A stretch of 21,422 nucleotides of DNA from Minisyncoccota bacterium (GTDB lineage Bacteria > Patescibacteriota > Minisyncoccia > Phycocordibacterales > Phycocordibacteraceae). Shown here piece after piece: positions 1 to 5,855 of this stretch. The stretch is from positions 1 to 21,422 of the forward strand of contig JAQUAU010000011.1 of NCBI GenBank assembly GCA_028687085.1, written 5' to 3'. The notes beneath the pieces were generated by a model that ran no database searches, had not been told where the DNA came from, and was given only the letters and a program-made list of their open reading frames with translations. The position numbers were made by a program, and so were the translations under genes. Every line of letters starts with the position of its first letter. Position 1 is the stretch's first letter.

Positions 1-465
1 GAGAGAAACCGTGTTCCCATAGATAGTAACCGGGCCCACTGCCCCATTCGAGACATCGGCATCGACAGCCGCGATAAAGACGCTCCCTCCGGCGCGGCCG
101 GCATCATGCACCGAGTAGCCGAGTGCGACCAGATCGCCGGCGATCGGCTTGTCGATCGTGATGCTCCCGCCGGCTATGCGCAGGTCGCCTCCAGCTGGTG
201 CACGTGTGCTCACCGAACCTCCGAAGAGAAGTTCATCGCCGGCGACAGGTGCCGCAATGACGACCGAGCCGGCCGCCGCTCCTAAATCGCCGGCGACGGG
301 TGCGGTCACCACAACCGTAGCGCCCGCCACATAAGCATTCCCGGGAGAAGAACTAGCGGCTAGCAGGTCGTTCCCCGCCGAAAACGACGCCCGAGGCGGA
401 GCCGCCAAGGCACCCACGGGAAGAAGCATGAGGAGTGCAGACAGGGTAAGGAGAAGGCGTCGCAT
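1..465 (-). CDS. Bactofilin-like secreted repeat protein, C-terminus beyond window (partial)
   Basis: The minus-strand frame is open from the ATG at 465 to the window edge, giving 155 visible residues; the rest lies outside. It begins with a signal peptide (MRR, then a Leu-rich core, likely cleaved after ALA near residue 22). It then shows degenerate repeats of about 19 residues with the pattern PVAGDL...GG (APVAGDLGAAG, APVAGDELLFGG, APAGGDLRIAGG, KPIAGDLVALG). This is the low-complexity beta-helix pattern of bactofilin/polymer-forming proteins, and here it is exported. Many such CPR proteins carry C-terminal membrane helices, which would be outside the window. The start codon lies 2 nt after the VKOR stop (TAG-AT-ATG), so it is probably translated with that gene as an operon. 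The role (envelope or surface scaffold) is inferred, and the family call is tentative. Confidence 0.7.
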   Translation of the reverse strand, partial: MRRLLLTLSALLMLLPVGALAAPPRASFSAGNDLLAASSSPGNAYVAGATVVVTAPVAGDLGAAAGSVVIAAPVAGDELLFGGSVSTRAPAGGDLRIAGGSITIDKPIAGDLVALGYSVHDAGRAGGSVFIAAVDADVSNGAVGPVTIYGNTVSL

Positions 466-467
466 AT

Positions 468-938
468 CTATGGTTTCGGCGGCATCGGTAGCGGCTTGGC
501 CGTCGACAAAGGAGGATGCCGCCGGAGGGGCTCGATACGGCTCGCGCAGATGAAGATGCCGAGGGTGATGAATCCTGAGATGGTGCAGTAGATGCAGAAC
601 GCACCGATAAAGAATATCTGAACAAAGACGAAGTAGAGCGAAGAGACGAGTCCGAGAAGCGCGATCGCTTGCAGCAGCCGGCGCAAGAATTGATCGAATA
701 TGACAATCTCGAGAGCAGCAAGGACGAACATGATGCCGTAAAACAGGATGCCGAACTCGGCGAGTGGAATGCCGAAAATATGCGAATACTGACTCGTCGC
801 GACGACGTTACAGCCGGAGAGATTCTGAATATTGCACAAAAGCGGCGTACCCGATAATTCGCTCTGCGTCAGATAGAGAGAGTCGGCGAGCCCCAAAAAG
901 GCAAGAATCACTATAAGGATGACGCCCGCACGTTTCAT
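468..938 (-). CDS. Vitamin K epoxide reductase (VKOR) family membrane protein
   Basis: The product has 156 residues with four to five hydrophobic helices. Bacterial VKOR homologues reoxidise DsbA-like thiol oxidases using quinone, driving disulfide formation outside the membrane. The four hallmark cysteines are visible: a loop pair at C35 and C43 (CNIQNLSGC) and the redox centre C115-I-Y-C118 in a late helix. The ATG at 938 is preferred because MKRAGVILIVILAFLG begins the first helix directly. An ATG four codons upstream (950) overlaps the proposed -10 and is less likely. There is no fused thioredoxin domain and no DsbA partner in the window. It lies between the DUF4383-like gene and the bactofilin-like gene, all on the minus strand. 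The family assignment is firm; the physiological partner is unknown. Confidence 0.88.
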   Translation of the reverse strand: MKRAGVILIVILAFLGLADSLYLTQSELSGTPLLCNIQNLSGCNVVATSQYSHIFGIPLAEFGILFYGIMFVLAALEIVIFDQFLRRLLQAIALLGLVSSLYFVFVQIFFIGAFCIYCTISGFITLGIFICASRIEPLRRHPPLSTAKPLPMPPKP

Positions 939-945
939 GGTGCCC

Positions 946-951
946 AGCATA
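946..951 (-). promoter_or_regulatory. -10 element before the VKOR gene
   Basis: TATGCT (4 of 6 matches to TATAAT) lies 7 nt before the ATG at 938, predicting a leaderless or near-leaderless transcript. No convincing -35 is seen. A GC-rich inverted repeat (GCGCCC-TTC-GGGCGC, 952-966) lies immediately upstream, after the stop of the previous small gene. Confidence 0.35.
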
Positions 952-966
952 CGCGCCCGAAGGGCG

Positions 967-1137
967 CTATGCAAACGTACTGAGGTATATGAAGACACCG
1001 AGGAAGAGATGCAGCCAATTCGTTGCGCTATTCGTCTCAAAGAGAGCGTTCGCGCCGATAAGGGGGTTCGAGATGAACCCGAAGAGGCCGAGAAGCACCA
1101 ATATGACACTGAAGGTAATCGCAAAAGTCTTTACCAT
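967..1137 (-). CDS. Small DUF4383-like membrane protein (56 residues)
   Basis: ATG at 1137 to TAG at 967-969 on the minus strand encodes 56 residues. Two hydrophobic segments are visible: residues 4-22 (AITFSVILVLLGLFGFI) and 41-56 (WLHLFLGVFIYLSTFA). The loop between them, NPLIGANALFETNSATNWLHL, resembles the start of DUF4383 proteins (phenylalanine/NP loop, then an N-x-x-HL helix). DUF4383 proteins are usually more than twice as long, so this is either a minimal form or a truncation ending after helix 2. It sits 28 nt upstream of the VKOR gene on the same strand. The coding signal is good (hydrophobic pattern, GC-rich third positions) but function is unknown. Confidence 0.6.
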   Translation of the reverse strand: MVKTFAITFSVILVLLGLFGFISNPLIGANALFETNSATNWLHLFLGVFIYLSTFA

Positions 1138-1228
1138 AGAAGCCGTTAGACGGGTAATCCTTGTATGATACCGCTTCGAAGCGAGAGCAGGAGGCGATAC
1201 GGCCGGCTCTGTGCATAAGGAAATCTGT

Positions 1229-1234
1229 TAAAAT
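1229..1234 (+). promoter_or_regulatory. Extended -10 for the DedA-family gene
   Basis: TG-T-TAAAAT at 1226-1234 matches an extended -10 (TAAAAT is 5 of 6). The start codon is 11 nt downstream, so the leader would be only about 4-5 nt. It lies in the 108-nt divergent spacer shared with the minus-strand DUF4383-like gene. Confidence 0.4.
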
Positions 1235-1245
1235 GGACGAGCGAC

Positions 1246-1863
1246 ATGTCTCCAACCCTCTTCATTTCTCACATTATCGGCGGCGCCGTCGGCAGTTCGG
1301 CGCTCGTCGCGCTCGCTATCATGATCGGCACCTTCTTTCTCGAAGATACCACTACGGTCATCGTCGGCATGCTTGCGGCCGACGGTATTATCAGCATTCC
1401 TCTTGCGCTCATCTCGCTGTATGCCGGCATCGTCGTGGGCGATCTGGCGCTCTACTGCCTCGGCTATTTGGCGAGCACTCATCCGCGGCTCGCGCGCTAT
1501 GTCGACCACGACTTCGTCGCCCCCTTCCGCGCATGGCTCGAGACGCGCTTCGTGCTCACCATCTTTTCAGCACGCTTCATTCCCGGCTCGCGCATGCCGA
1601 CCTACACGGCGAGCGGCTTCTTCCGTTCTCCGCTCTCCACCTTCATCGTTACCGCTATCGGGGCAACCTCGATCTGGACCACGGTCCTCTTTACCGCCTC
1701 CTACTGGTTCGGCAGTCTCACCTCCGGATGGCTCGGGCATGTGCGCTGGGGTATTGCCGGCGCCTTCCTGCTCACACTCTTCCTTATCGCCCGGCATAAT
1801 CTCCTTGCGTATCGCGCAAAGAAGAATGAATTGGATATCGCCGCCGATACTCATACGCCGTAA
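1246..1863 (+). CDS. DedA-family (SNARE-associated/VTT) membrane protein
   Basis: The product has 205 residues. It carries the DedA signatures: an acidic motif within the first hydrophobic region (FFLEDTTTVIVGMLA, residues 30-44), a Gly-Asp segment (GDLALYCLGYLAS) near 65, and the family motif F-x-x-R-F-x-P-G-x-R at 107-116 (FSARFIPGSR) followed by a Gly-containing re-entrant helix. DedA proteins are polyprenyl-phosphate or phospholipid transporters/scramblases linked to envelope maintenance. Which lipid this one moves cannot be read from sequence. Its 3' end overlaps the convergent DUF2127 gene by 80 nt. No Shine-Dalgarno is visible. Confidence 0.88.
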   Translation: MSPTLFISHIIGGAVGSSALVALAIMIGTFFLEDTTTVIVGMLAADGIISIPLALISLYAGIVVGDLALYCLGYLASTHPRLARYVDHDFVAPFRAWLETRFVLTIFSARFIPGSRMPTYTASGFFRSPLSTFIVTAIGATSIWTTVLFTASYWFGSLTSGWLGHVRWGIAGAFLLTLFLIARHNLLAYRAKKNELDIAADTHTP

Positions 1864-2317
1864 GTATCAAGAGTGAGAAGTCGAAGATAGCGAGCGCCTG
1901 AAGCAGTATCTCGTGCCGCGCGAAGCCGCGATACGCTTCATATGCGCCGAAGACGGTAAGCGCGATCATGAAGAGCGGATAGGCAATCTTCTTTCCTGCG
2001 AATATCCCAAGAACGAGCAGCACCTTAATCGCGCCATGGAGCACGAGATAGAGCGCGAGCAAGTAATGAGAATGGACGGCGAAGGCCTGAGCCGCATCGC
2101 GGATCGACGTCGCAATAATATCGTCTGGATCTTGTCCGATCTCGCCAGAGGTCGCAAACTCCGCAATCTTGATCACGAGCGAAGGCGGCACAAGGAGTAC
2201 GAGGACCGCGCCAAGAATCTCGAGCGAACCGTTCACGACCTTCAAAAGGAGCGCGAGGTCGAAGAACCAGAGGATATCCTTTTCTCGCTCTTCTTTATTT
2301 CTCGGGAGCAACTCCAT
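1784..2317 (-). CDS. DUF2127-type predicted membrane protein
   Basis: The product has 177 residues with a charged N-terminus (MELLPRNKEEREKD) and four hydrophobic segments: residues ~22-45, ~84-107, ~112-130 and ~138-155. The pattern (first helix LLKVVNGSLEILGAVLVLL, a His-rich HSHYLLALYLVLHG helix, then an AYEAYRG segment) matches the uncharacterised DUF2127 family. The last ~25 residues (from YEYRRR onward) are hydrophilic and lie in the stretch that overlaps the 3' end of the convergent DedA gene. The function is unknown. It is probably transcribed alone, because a predicted -10 lies 6 nt before its ATG. Confidence 0.7.
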   Translation of the reverse strand: MELLPRNKEEREKDILWFFDLALLLKVVNGSLEILGAVLVLLVPPSLVIKIAEFATSGEIGQDPDDIIATSIRDAAQAFAVHSHYLLALYLVLHGAIKVLLVLGIFAGKKIAYPLFMIALTVFGAYEAYRGFARHEILLQALAIFDFSLLILTAYEYRRRYPIHSSLRDTQGDYAGR

Positions 2318-2323
2318 TGGCGT

Positions 2324-2332
2324 AGATTATCA
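2324..2332 (-). promoter_or_regulatory. Extended -10 for the DUF2127 gene
   Basis: On the minus strand TG-A-TAATCT ends 6 nt before the ATG at 2317 (an overlapping reading, GATAAT, is closer to consensus). This predicts a leaderless mRNA. No Shine-Dalgarno is present. Confidence 0.4.
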
Positions 2333-2335
2333 CGA

Positions 2336-2500
2336 ACGAACAGCATAATGCCGAGAAGGGGCTCCGCAGCGCGCGACCAGAAGTTTCTTATGAGCGAAGC
2401 GAATTAGAAACTTGGAAGTACTCCTGTGGTGACGGCGCGAGGACTGAGCGATTTTTCAGCAGAAAAATCGCGTACCCTTCATAGGCATTATGCTGTTCGT
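2336..2500. repeat. Nested inverted-repeat element with 17-bp perfect ends
   Basis: A 17-bp sequence at 2336-2352 (ACGAACAGCATAATGCC) recurs as its exact reverse complement at 2484-2500. Between the arms are two more inverted repeats: AAGTTTCT/AGAAACTT at 2381-2388/2406-2413, and a 10-bp perfect stem (GCGATTTTTC, loop AGCA) at 2448-2471. The right arm includes the last codons and stop of the FMN reductase gene. The arrangement resembles a MITE-like palindromic element or the scar of an inverted duplication. It contains no gene and fills the reductase-DUF2127 spacer. Confidence 0.6.
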
Positions 2501-3021
2501 GAGGCAAGCACGCCGAGCGCTTTTGTGAGCAATTCTTTCGTTGACACATCGGTGAGATTGCCCGCCTCATCAAAGAGCTCGTGCGCCGGACCAAAGTAGA
2601 GTTCCGGCTGGCCGATGACCGAAGCGTCGAGATAGACCATGATCTGCTTCAAGTGGCTCTGTGCGACGGCGGTGCCGAGCTTCCCTACTGAGACGCCCAT
2701 GATGAGCACCGGCTTCCCGGCGAAGGAGTTCTTGCCCCACGGACGACTGGCCCAATCGATTGCATTCTTCAACACTCCTGGAACCGAGCGATTATATTCT
2801 GGTGTGGCGATGATGATGCCGTCGGCGGCCTCAACCTTGTCTTTAAGCGCCTGCGCTACAGCCGGAAAGGTCCCCTCACTGTCCTGATTGTAGAGCGGCA
2901 GACCGCTGATATCTGCAATCTCAATCTGCATTTCTGGCGGTGCGAGCGGCTGCATCGTGCGCAGAAGCGCTGTATTGAACGAATCTTTTCTTACACTTCC
3001 TGAGATGGCGAGGATATTCAT
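2488..3021 (-). CDS. NADPH-dependent FMN reductase (flavodoxin-like quinone/chromate reductase type)
   Basis: The product has 177 residues, the normal length for this family. The N-terminal phosphate-binding loop of the flavodoxin-like fold is GSVRKDSFN (residues 8-16). The flavin-contacting motif PEYNRSVPGVLKNAIDW lies at 74-90, followed by the strand KPVLIMGVSVG. These soluble flavoproteins reduce quinones, FMN or metals with NAD(P)H, often two electrons at a time, to limit oxidative stress. The exact substrate cannot be assigned. The stop codon lies within the right arm of a 17-bp inverted repeat. The start is divergent from the phospholipase D-like gene. Confidence 0.9.
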   Translation of the reverse strand: MNILAISGSVRKDSFNTALLRTMQPLAPPEMQIEIADISGLPLYNQDSEGTFPAVAQALKDKVEAADGIIIATPEYNRSVPGVLKNAIDWASRPWGKNSFAGKPVLIMGVSVGKLGTAVAQSHLKQIMVYLDASVIGQPELYFGPAHELFDEAGNLTDVSTKELLTKALGVLASRTA

Positions 3022-3028
3022 AGATGGA

Positions 3029-3034
3029 AAATTA
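3029..3034 (-). promoter_or_regulatory. -10 element for the FMN reductase gene
   Basis: TAATTT (4 of 6) lies 7 nt before the ATG at 3021 on the minus strand, in the divergent spacer. The spacing fits a leaderless mRNA. No -35 is recognisable. Confidence 0.35.
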
Positions 3035-3089
3035 GCTGTGTAGTAGAAGCCTACCCTATCACGAAAGGCGAGCAGGTGTGGATAGGCGG

Positions 3090-3095
3090 TATACT
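3090..3095 (+). promoter_or_regulatory. -10 element for the phospholipase D-like gene
   Basis: TATACT (5 of 6 to consensus) in the context GCGGTATACTG lies 7 nt before the ATG at 3103, so transcription should begin at or next to the start codon. Nearly the same context (GCGGGTATACTG) precedes the ncRNA candidate at 8653. Confidence 0.5.
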
Positions 3096-3102
3096 GAGAG
3101 AC

Positions 3103-4026
3103 ATGAATCAGAAATTAATCCGCTCGATCGTAGCGCTCGTGCTCGCACTTGCGGCGGGCAGCACCGGATATTCACTCGGGATAGGTAATGCTCTCGGACA
3201 AGTCGCGAGCGTCGCTATCCCGGCGCAGACGGTCACGGCACCGGAGGCCGGCTCAACACGCATCATCTACAGTCTGGACCAGAAGCAAAATGATAAAGAG
3301 ATCATCGCGCTTATCGACGCCGCAAAGACGCATATTTATTTCGCCATCTACACCTTCACGCTCCCCTCTATCGCCGACGCGCTCGTCGCGGCAAAGAAGC
3401 GCGGCGTCCTTGTGCGCGGCATTATAGATTCAGAACAGAGCAGCAACAGTTACGGCGCACCCATCACCAAGAAATTGCTCGATGCCGGCATTCCGATTGT
3501 CGTCGAGAAGCATGCGACCGGTAACGGCATCATGCACATCAAGACGCTCGTCACCGAGTCGGCGTATGCGACCGGCAGTTACAACTGGACGAAGTCCGCG
3601 ACAACTATCAATGATGAAGTATTAGAAATTGGAACTGATCCGGCGCTCCGACAGGCCTATGAAAACATATTGAAGAAACTGCTCGATGCCTACCAGGGCA
3701 ACAGCGCGGCCGCGGGAGCGGCCGCGAGTGTTTCGATAGGGATCATCGACTACACCGATGCGCCCAAACACATCGGCGAGACTGCCTCGGTGCGCGGCAC
3801 CCTCGTCGAGGCTTACACGAGCGCCTCCGGCACCGTCTTTCTCGACTTCTGCAAGTCCTACAAGACCTGTCCCTTCTCGGGCGTCATCTTCGCCGACGAC
3901 GCCAAGGCCTTCGGCGACCTCTCTCGCCTCGCCGGCCAGACGGTGACCCTCACCGGTAAAATCTCCTCGTATCAAGGCAAGGCCGAAATCGTCCTCTCCG
4001 ACCAAAGCCAGCTCATAAATAAGTGA
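3103..4026 (+). CDS. Secreted or anchored phospholipase D-like protein with C-terminal OB-fold
   Basis: The ATG at 3103 gives 307 residues; an in-frame ATG at 3076 lies upstream of the -10 and is rejected. Residues 5-35 form a signal peptide or membrane anchor. Residues ~52-185 are one PLD-like domain with the half-site H135-I-K137...E142 and the downstream G148-S-Y-N-W-T. The last acidic residue of the HKD motif is Glu rather than Asp. Residues ~200-307 look like an OB-fold (GETASVRGTLVEAY, VIFADDAKAF, GQTVTLTGKISSYQGKAEI). A single HKD half-site suggests a homodimer, as in Nuc-type endonucleases. With the OB-fold, a nucleic-acid substrate outside the membrane is likelier than a lipid, but this is inference. 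Confidence 0.85.
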   Translation: MNQKLIRSIVALVLALAAGSTGYSLGIGNALGQVASVAIPAQTVTAPEAGSTRIIYSLDQKQNDKEIIALIDAAKTHIYFAIYTFTLPSIADALVAAKKRGVLVRGIIDSEQSSNSYGAPITKKLLDAGIPIVVEKHATGNGIMHIKTLVTESAYATGSYNWTKSATTINDEVLEIGTDPALRQAYENILKKLLDAYQGNSAAAGAAASVSIGIIDYTDAPKHIGETASVRGTLVEAYTSASGTVFLDFCKSYKTCPFSGVIFADDAKAFGDLSRLAGQTVTLTGKISSYQGKAEIVLSDQSQLINK

Positions 4027-4032
4027 TACTAT
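4024..4032 (+). promoter_or_regulatory. Extended -10 for the PemK/MazF-like gene
   Basis: TG-A-TACTAT, with the TGA stop of the preceding gene as its TGn part, ends 6 nt before the ATG at 4039. It predicts an independent leaderless transcript starting inside the PLD gene end. Confidence 0.45.
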
Positions 4033-4038
4033 TTTGTT

Positions 4039-4428
4039 ATGAAAGATTTTGATTCTTGGAATGAAATCAAAAAGAAGATTGAACTTGAGGAATATGAACC
4101 GAACAAATTCCCGAAAGAAGGCGAAGTGTGGATGAGTAGTCTCGGGAGAAATATTGGCTTTGAACAAAACGGGAGTGGCGATAACTTCTCTCGACCAGTT
4201 TTGGTTGTGAAGAAATTTAATAACCACATGTTCTGGTGTGTTCCTTTGTCCACAAAACAGAAGAAGTTTGACTTCTATTTCAATTTTACTGATCCTCATA
4301 ATCAGAAAGTCTCGGTCATTCTCGCGCAGATGAAATTGGTGAGTGTAAAAAGACTGAGAAGAAAACTTTATGAATTTGAGAGCAGGACCTTGGAGGAAGT
4401 TAAAGCCAAGCTCAAATCATTCTTATAA
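4039..4428 (+). CDS. PemK/MazF-like toxin-family protein
   Basis: The product has 129 residues. The conserved core G28-E-V-W31 (start of the SH3-like barrel), LGRNIGFEQNG (35-45), R52-P-V-L-V56 and P69-L-S-T72 matches the PemK/MazF endoribonuclease fold. It has a ~25-residue N-terminal helical arm and a basic C-terminus (SVKRLRRKL). MazF-type toxins cleave mRNA at short sequences. No antitoxin gene lies next to it, which is unusual. Base composition is visibly more AT-rich than the neighbours (many AAA, ATT, TTT codons), suggesting recent acquisition. It starts 12 nt after the PLD stop but appears to have its own promoter, and a strong terminator follows. Confidence 0.78.
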   Translation: MKDFDSWNEIKKKIELEEYEPNKFPKEGEVWMSSLGRNIGFEQNGSGDNFSRPVLVVKKFNNHMFWCVPLSTKQKKFDFYFNFTDPHNQKVSVILAQMKLVSVKRLRRKLYEFESRTLEEVKAKLKSFL

Positions 4429-4434
4429 AAACTC

Positions 4435-4460
4435 GAAACCCCGCCTTTTGGCGGGGTTTC
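4435..4460 (+). terminator. Intrinsic terminator after the PemK-like gene
   Basis: A perfect 11-bp stem (GAAACCCCGCC / GGCGGGGTTTC) with loop TTTT starts 6 nt after the toxin stop codon. The downstream T-run is short (TTTC), so the GC-rich stem does most of the work. Confidence 0.8.
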
Positions 4461-4498
4461 TCGGAGCCTTTCGGCACTTTGTATCGCCAGTATAGCAC

Positions 4499-4514
4499 GC
4501 ACGCATATGCGTGC
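4499..4514. repeat. 16-bp perfect palindrome in the intergenic region
   Basis: GCACGCATATGCGTGC reads the same on both strands. It sits in the 210-nt gene-free stretch 4429-4638, between the toxin terminator and the promoter of the next gene. It may be a binding site for a dimeric regulator, but nothing else in the sequence decides this. Confidence 0.4.
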
Positions 4515-4548
4515 AAGCCCGCATGCGTTCATAACCCTTCCCAGCTAG

Positions 4549-4602
4549 CTGTTACATTGACATAACAGATACTTCGTGCTAGACTGTCAACAGCAAGCTG
4601 TT
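4549..4602. promoter_or_regulatory. Two operator-like inverted repeats around a promoter
   Basis: Inverted repeat 1, CTGTTA-N8-TAACAG (4549-4568), encloses the -35 hexamer. Inverted repeat 2, AACAGC-AA-GCTGTT (4589-4602), covers the expected transcription start. Both use the half-site AACAG. Two sites with the same half-site, one on the -35 and one on the start, are what a repressor operator would look like. The regulator is not in the window. Confidence 0.45.
4557..4585 (+). promoter_or_regulatory. Strong sigma70-type promoter (-35 and extended -10)
   Basis: A perfect -35 TTGACA (4557-4562), a 17-bp spacer and the extended -10 TG-C-TAGACT (4577-4585) predict a start near 4592. The leader would be about 47 nt and contains the purine-rich GAGGGAGG at 4627-4634, 4 nt before the ATG at 4639. 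This is the only clear Shine-Dalgarno in the window. Confidence 0.75.
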
Positions 4603-4638
4603 CCCCATTCAATCGTTTCATCATCAGAGGGAGGCATT

Positions 4639-5157
4639 ATGTCCGAAGTAAAGTTGTTGTTACCTAAGTTTCTGACAGAGAAGATGGCTGAAGAAGCGAT
4701 AGAGACAGTGGTCAGAGCGACCCTTTCTCCGCCCATGTGCCATGACATCGAACATGCGATGTTCCACATTGTGGTTCTCGTACCGGGAATGGTGGTCGAG
4801 ATCGGCAACTATCCAAACTATCCTATACGGCCGTACTTGCTGGCTGAACACAGCGAGGGTAACCGAGAAAAATGGCCCTATGACTACGTCGAAATCGCCC
4901 AGTGCAAGGCACTTCAGCTCTGGCACGACCGTAACGACGGCGGCACCGACATCAAGCCACACTTGTTGTTCCCAGGCGATACCCCTTTCTGGGGCGGCGT
5001 CAAACGGAACGGCATCGTCGTGGCATGCTCAGGCGTTCAACCGTACTTCGATCGGATGATCGCTGGCATGGTTGCCGATATCTGCATTGCGTATGCCTAT
5101 CATGCGTGGATGTTGAGCAAGGATAAAGCCGACAACGAACTCTGCTTCCTGACCTAA
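4639..5157 (+). CDS. Uncharacterised protein, possibly GlcG/HbpS-like
   Basis: The product has 172 residues from the ATG at 4639, chosen because the Shine-Dalgarno GGGAGG lies 5 nt upstream. There is no signal peptide or membrane segment. The N-terminal part contains helices (LTEKMAEEAIETVVRATL). A WPYDYVEIAQCKALQLWHD region follows, and the C-terminal part FWGGVKRNGIVVACSGVQ, then YFDRMIAGMVADICIAYAY, vaguely recalls the G-x-V-V-x-x-x-G-V-x...D...A pattern of GlcG/HbpS (DUF336) proteins. This is a weak resemblance only, and I do not assign a function. The gene stands alone between two terminators with an elaborate promoter, so it is probably regulated in response to a signal. Confidence 0.75.
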   Translation: MSEVKLLLPKFLTEKMAEEAIETVVRATLSPPMCHDIEHAMFHIVVLVPGMVVEIGNYPNYPIRPYLLAEHSEGNREKWPYDYVEIAQCKALQLWHDRNDGGTDIKPHLLFPGDTPFWGGVKRNGIVVACSGVQPYFDRMIAGMVADICIAYAYHAWMLSKDKADNELCFLT

Positions 5158-5163
5158 CACGCT

Positions 5164-5216
5164 CCGCCGCATCGAGAAACCGCCGCACCGGCCTTTCTCG
5201 ATGCGGCGGTTTTTTT
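5164..5216 (+). terminator. Intrinsic terminator after the 4639-5157 gene
   Basis: A perfect 16-bp stem (CCGCCGCATCGAGAAA / TTTCTCGATGCGGCGG, loop 14 nt) is followed by seven T residues (5210-5216). It begins 6 nt after the stop codon, and the infC -35 starts just after its T-run. Confidence 0.92.
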
Positions 5217-5218
5217 AC

Positions 5219-5248
5219 TTGTGCGGACTCCTCGTTTTGTGCTATATT
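5219..5248 (+). promoter_or_regulatory. Promoter of the infC-rpmI-rplT operon
   Basis: TTGTGC (-35, 5219-5224), an 18-bp spacer and TG-C-TATATT (extended -10, 5240-5248) predict a start about 6 nt before the GTG at 5262. The leader is too short for the long regulatory leader seen upstream of infC operons in other bacteria. Confidence 0.6.
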
Positions 5249-5261
5249 ATAGCTACTTCCA

Positions 5262-5855
5262 GTGGCTACGGACCGACTTAAAATCAATAACGAGATACGC
5301 GCGCTTGAGTTGCGCGTGATTAGCGCTGACGGGAGCAATTTGGGGGTATTGCCCCTTGCCGACGCCCTCGCGGCCGCGAAGACTGCCGGCCTCGATTTAA
5401 TCGAAATTTCGCCCTCAGCCGTCCCGCCGATTGCGAAAATCATGGATTATGGTAAATTCGAATATGAGCGTAGCAAGAAGGAAAAGGTAGCAAAAGCCAA
5501 GGTAAAAGTGTCAGAAACCAAGGAGGTCCAGATCAAGGTGGGCACCGGTGACCATGACATGGAGCTGAAGGCTCGAAAGGCCGCCGAGTGGCTCGCTGAG
5601 GGTCACCGGGTCCGCGCTGAGCTCTTCCTCAAAGGCCGCTACAAGGGGATGGAGGAGAAGTTCCTCAAGGAGCGACTCGAGCGATTCCTGAAAATCATCC
5701 CCTATGCCTATAAGGTCGCCGAGCCGGTGATCCGGAGCCCGAAGGGCTTCGCCGGCGTCATTGAACGTGACCTTATCGCCCAAGCAAAACGCGAAAAATC
5801 CCTTCAATCGCCCGCAGTAGAAAGCAAGCCACAACCCAAAAATGAAAACCAATAA
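5262..5855 (+). CDS. infC: Translation initiation factor IF-3
   Basis: The product has 197 residues with a GTG start; other start codons in this stretch would trim the conserved N-terminal domain. IF-3 binds the 30S subunit, prevents premature 50S joining and checks initiator tRNA and start codon. The N-terminal domain (LKINNEIRALELRVISADGS to DYGKFEYERSKK, residues ~6-70) and the lysine-rich linker are intact. So is the C-terminal domain (ETKEVQIKVGTGDHDMELK, AAEWLAEGHRVRAELFLKGR). A Pro/Gln-rich tail of ~20 residues follows. A non-ATG start fits the known IF-3 discrimination against weak start codons, which allows autoregulation. It is the first gene of the operon; rpmI overlaps its last 14 nt. 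Confidence 0.96.
   Translation: MATDRLKINNEIRALELRVISADGSNLGVLPLADALAAAKTAGLDLIEISPSAVPPIAKIMDYGKFEYERSKKEKVAKAKVKVSETKEVQIKVGTGDHDMELKARKAAEWLAEGHRVRAELFLKGRYKGMEEKFLKERLERFLKIIPYAYKVAEPVIRSPKGFAGVIERDLIAQAKREKSLQSPAVESKPQPKNENQ

Noticed and set aside
468..1124. Longer 218-residue version of the VKOR protein
   Set aside because: The extra N-terminus covers the small DUF4383-like gene on the same strand in another frame and has no signal or family match; the ATG at 938 fits helix 1 exactly.
2448..2471. Terminator for the FMN reductase gene
   Set aside because: The perfect stem has no following T-run; its U-rich part is inside the stem. It is kept as part of the inverted-repeat element.
4576..4638. 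Upstream extension of the 4639 gene (start at 4576)
   Set aside because: That start overlaps the -10 element, and a strong Shine-Dalgarno points to the ATG at 4639.
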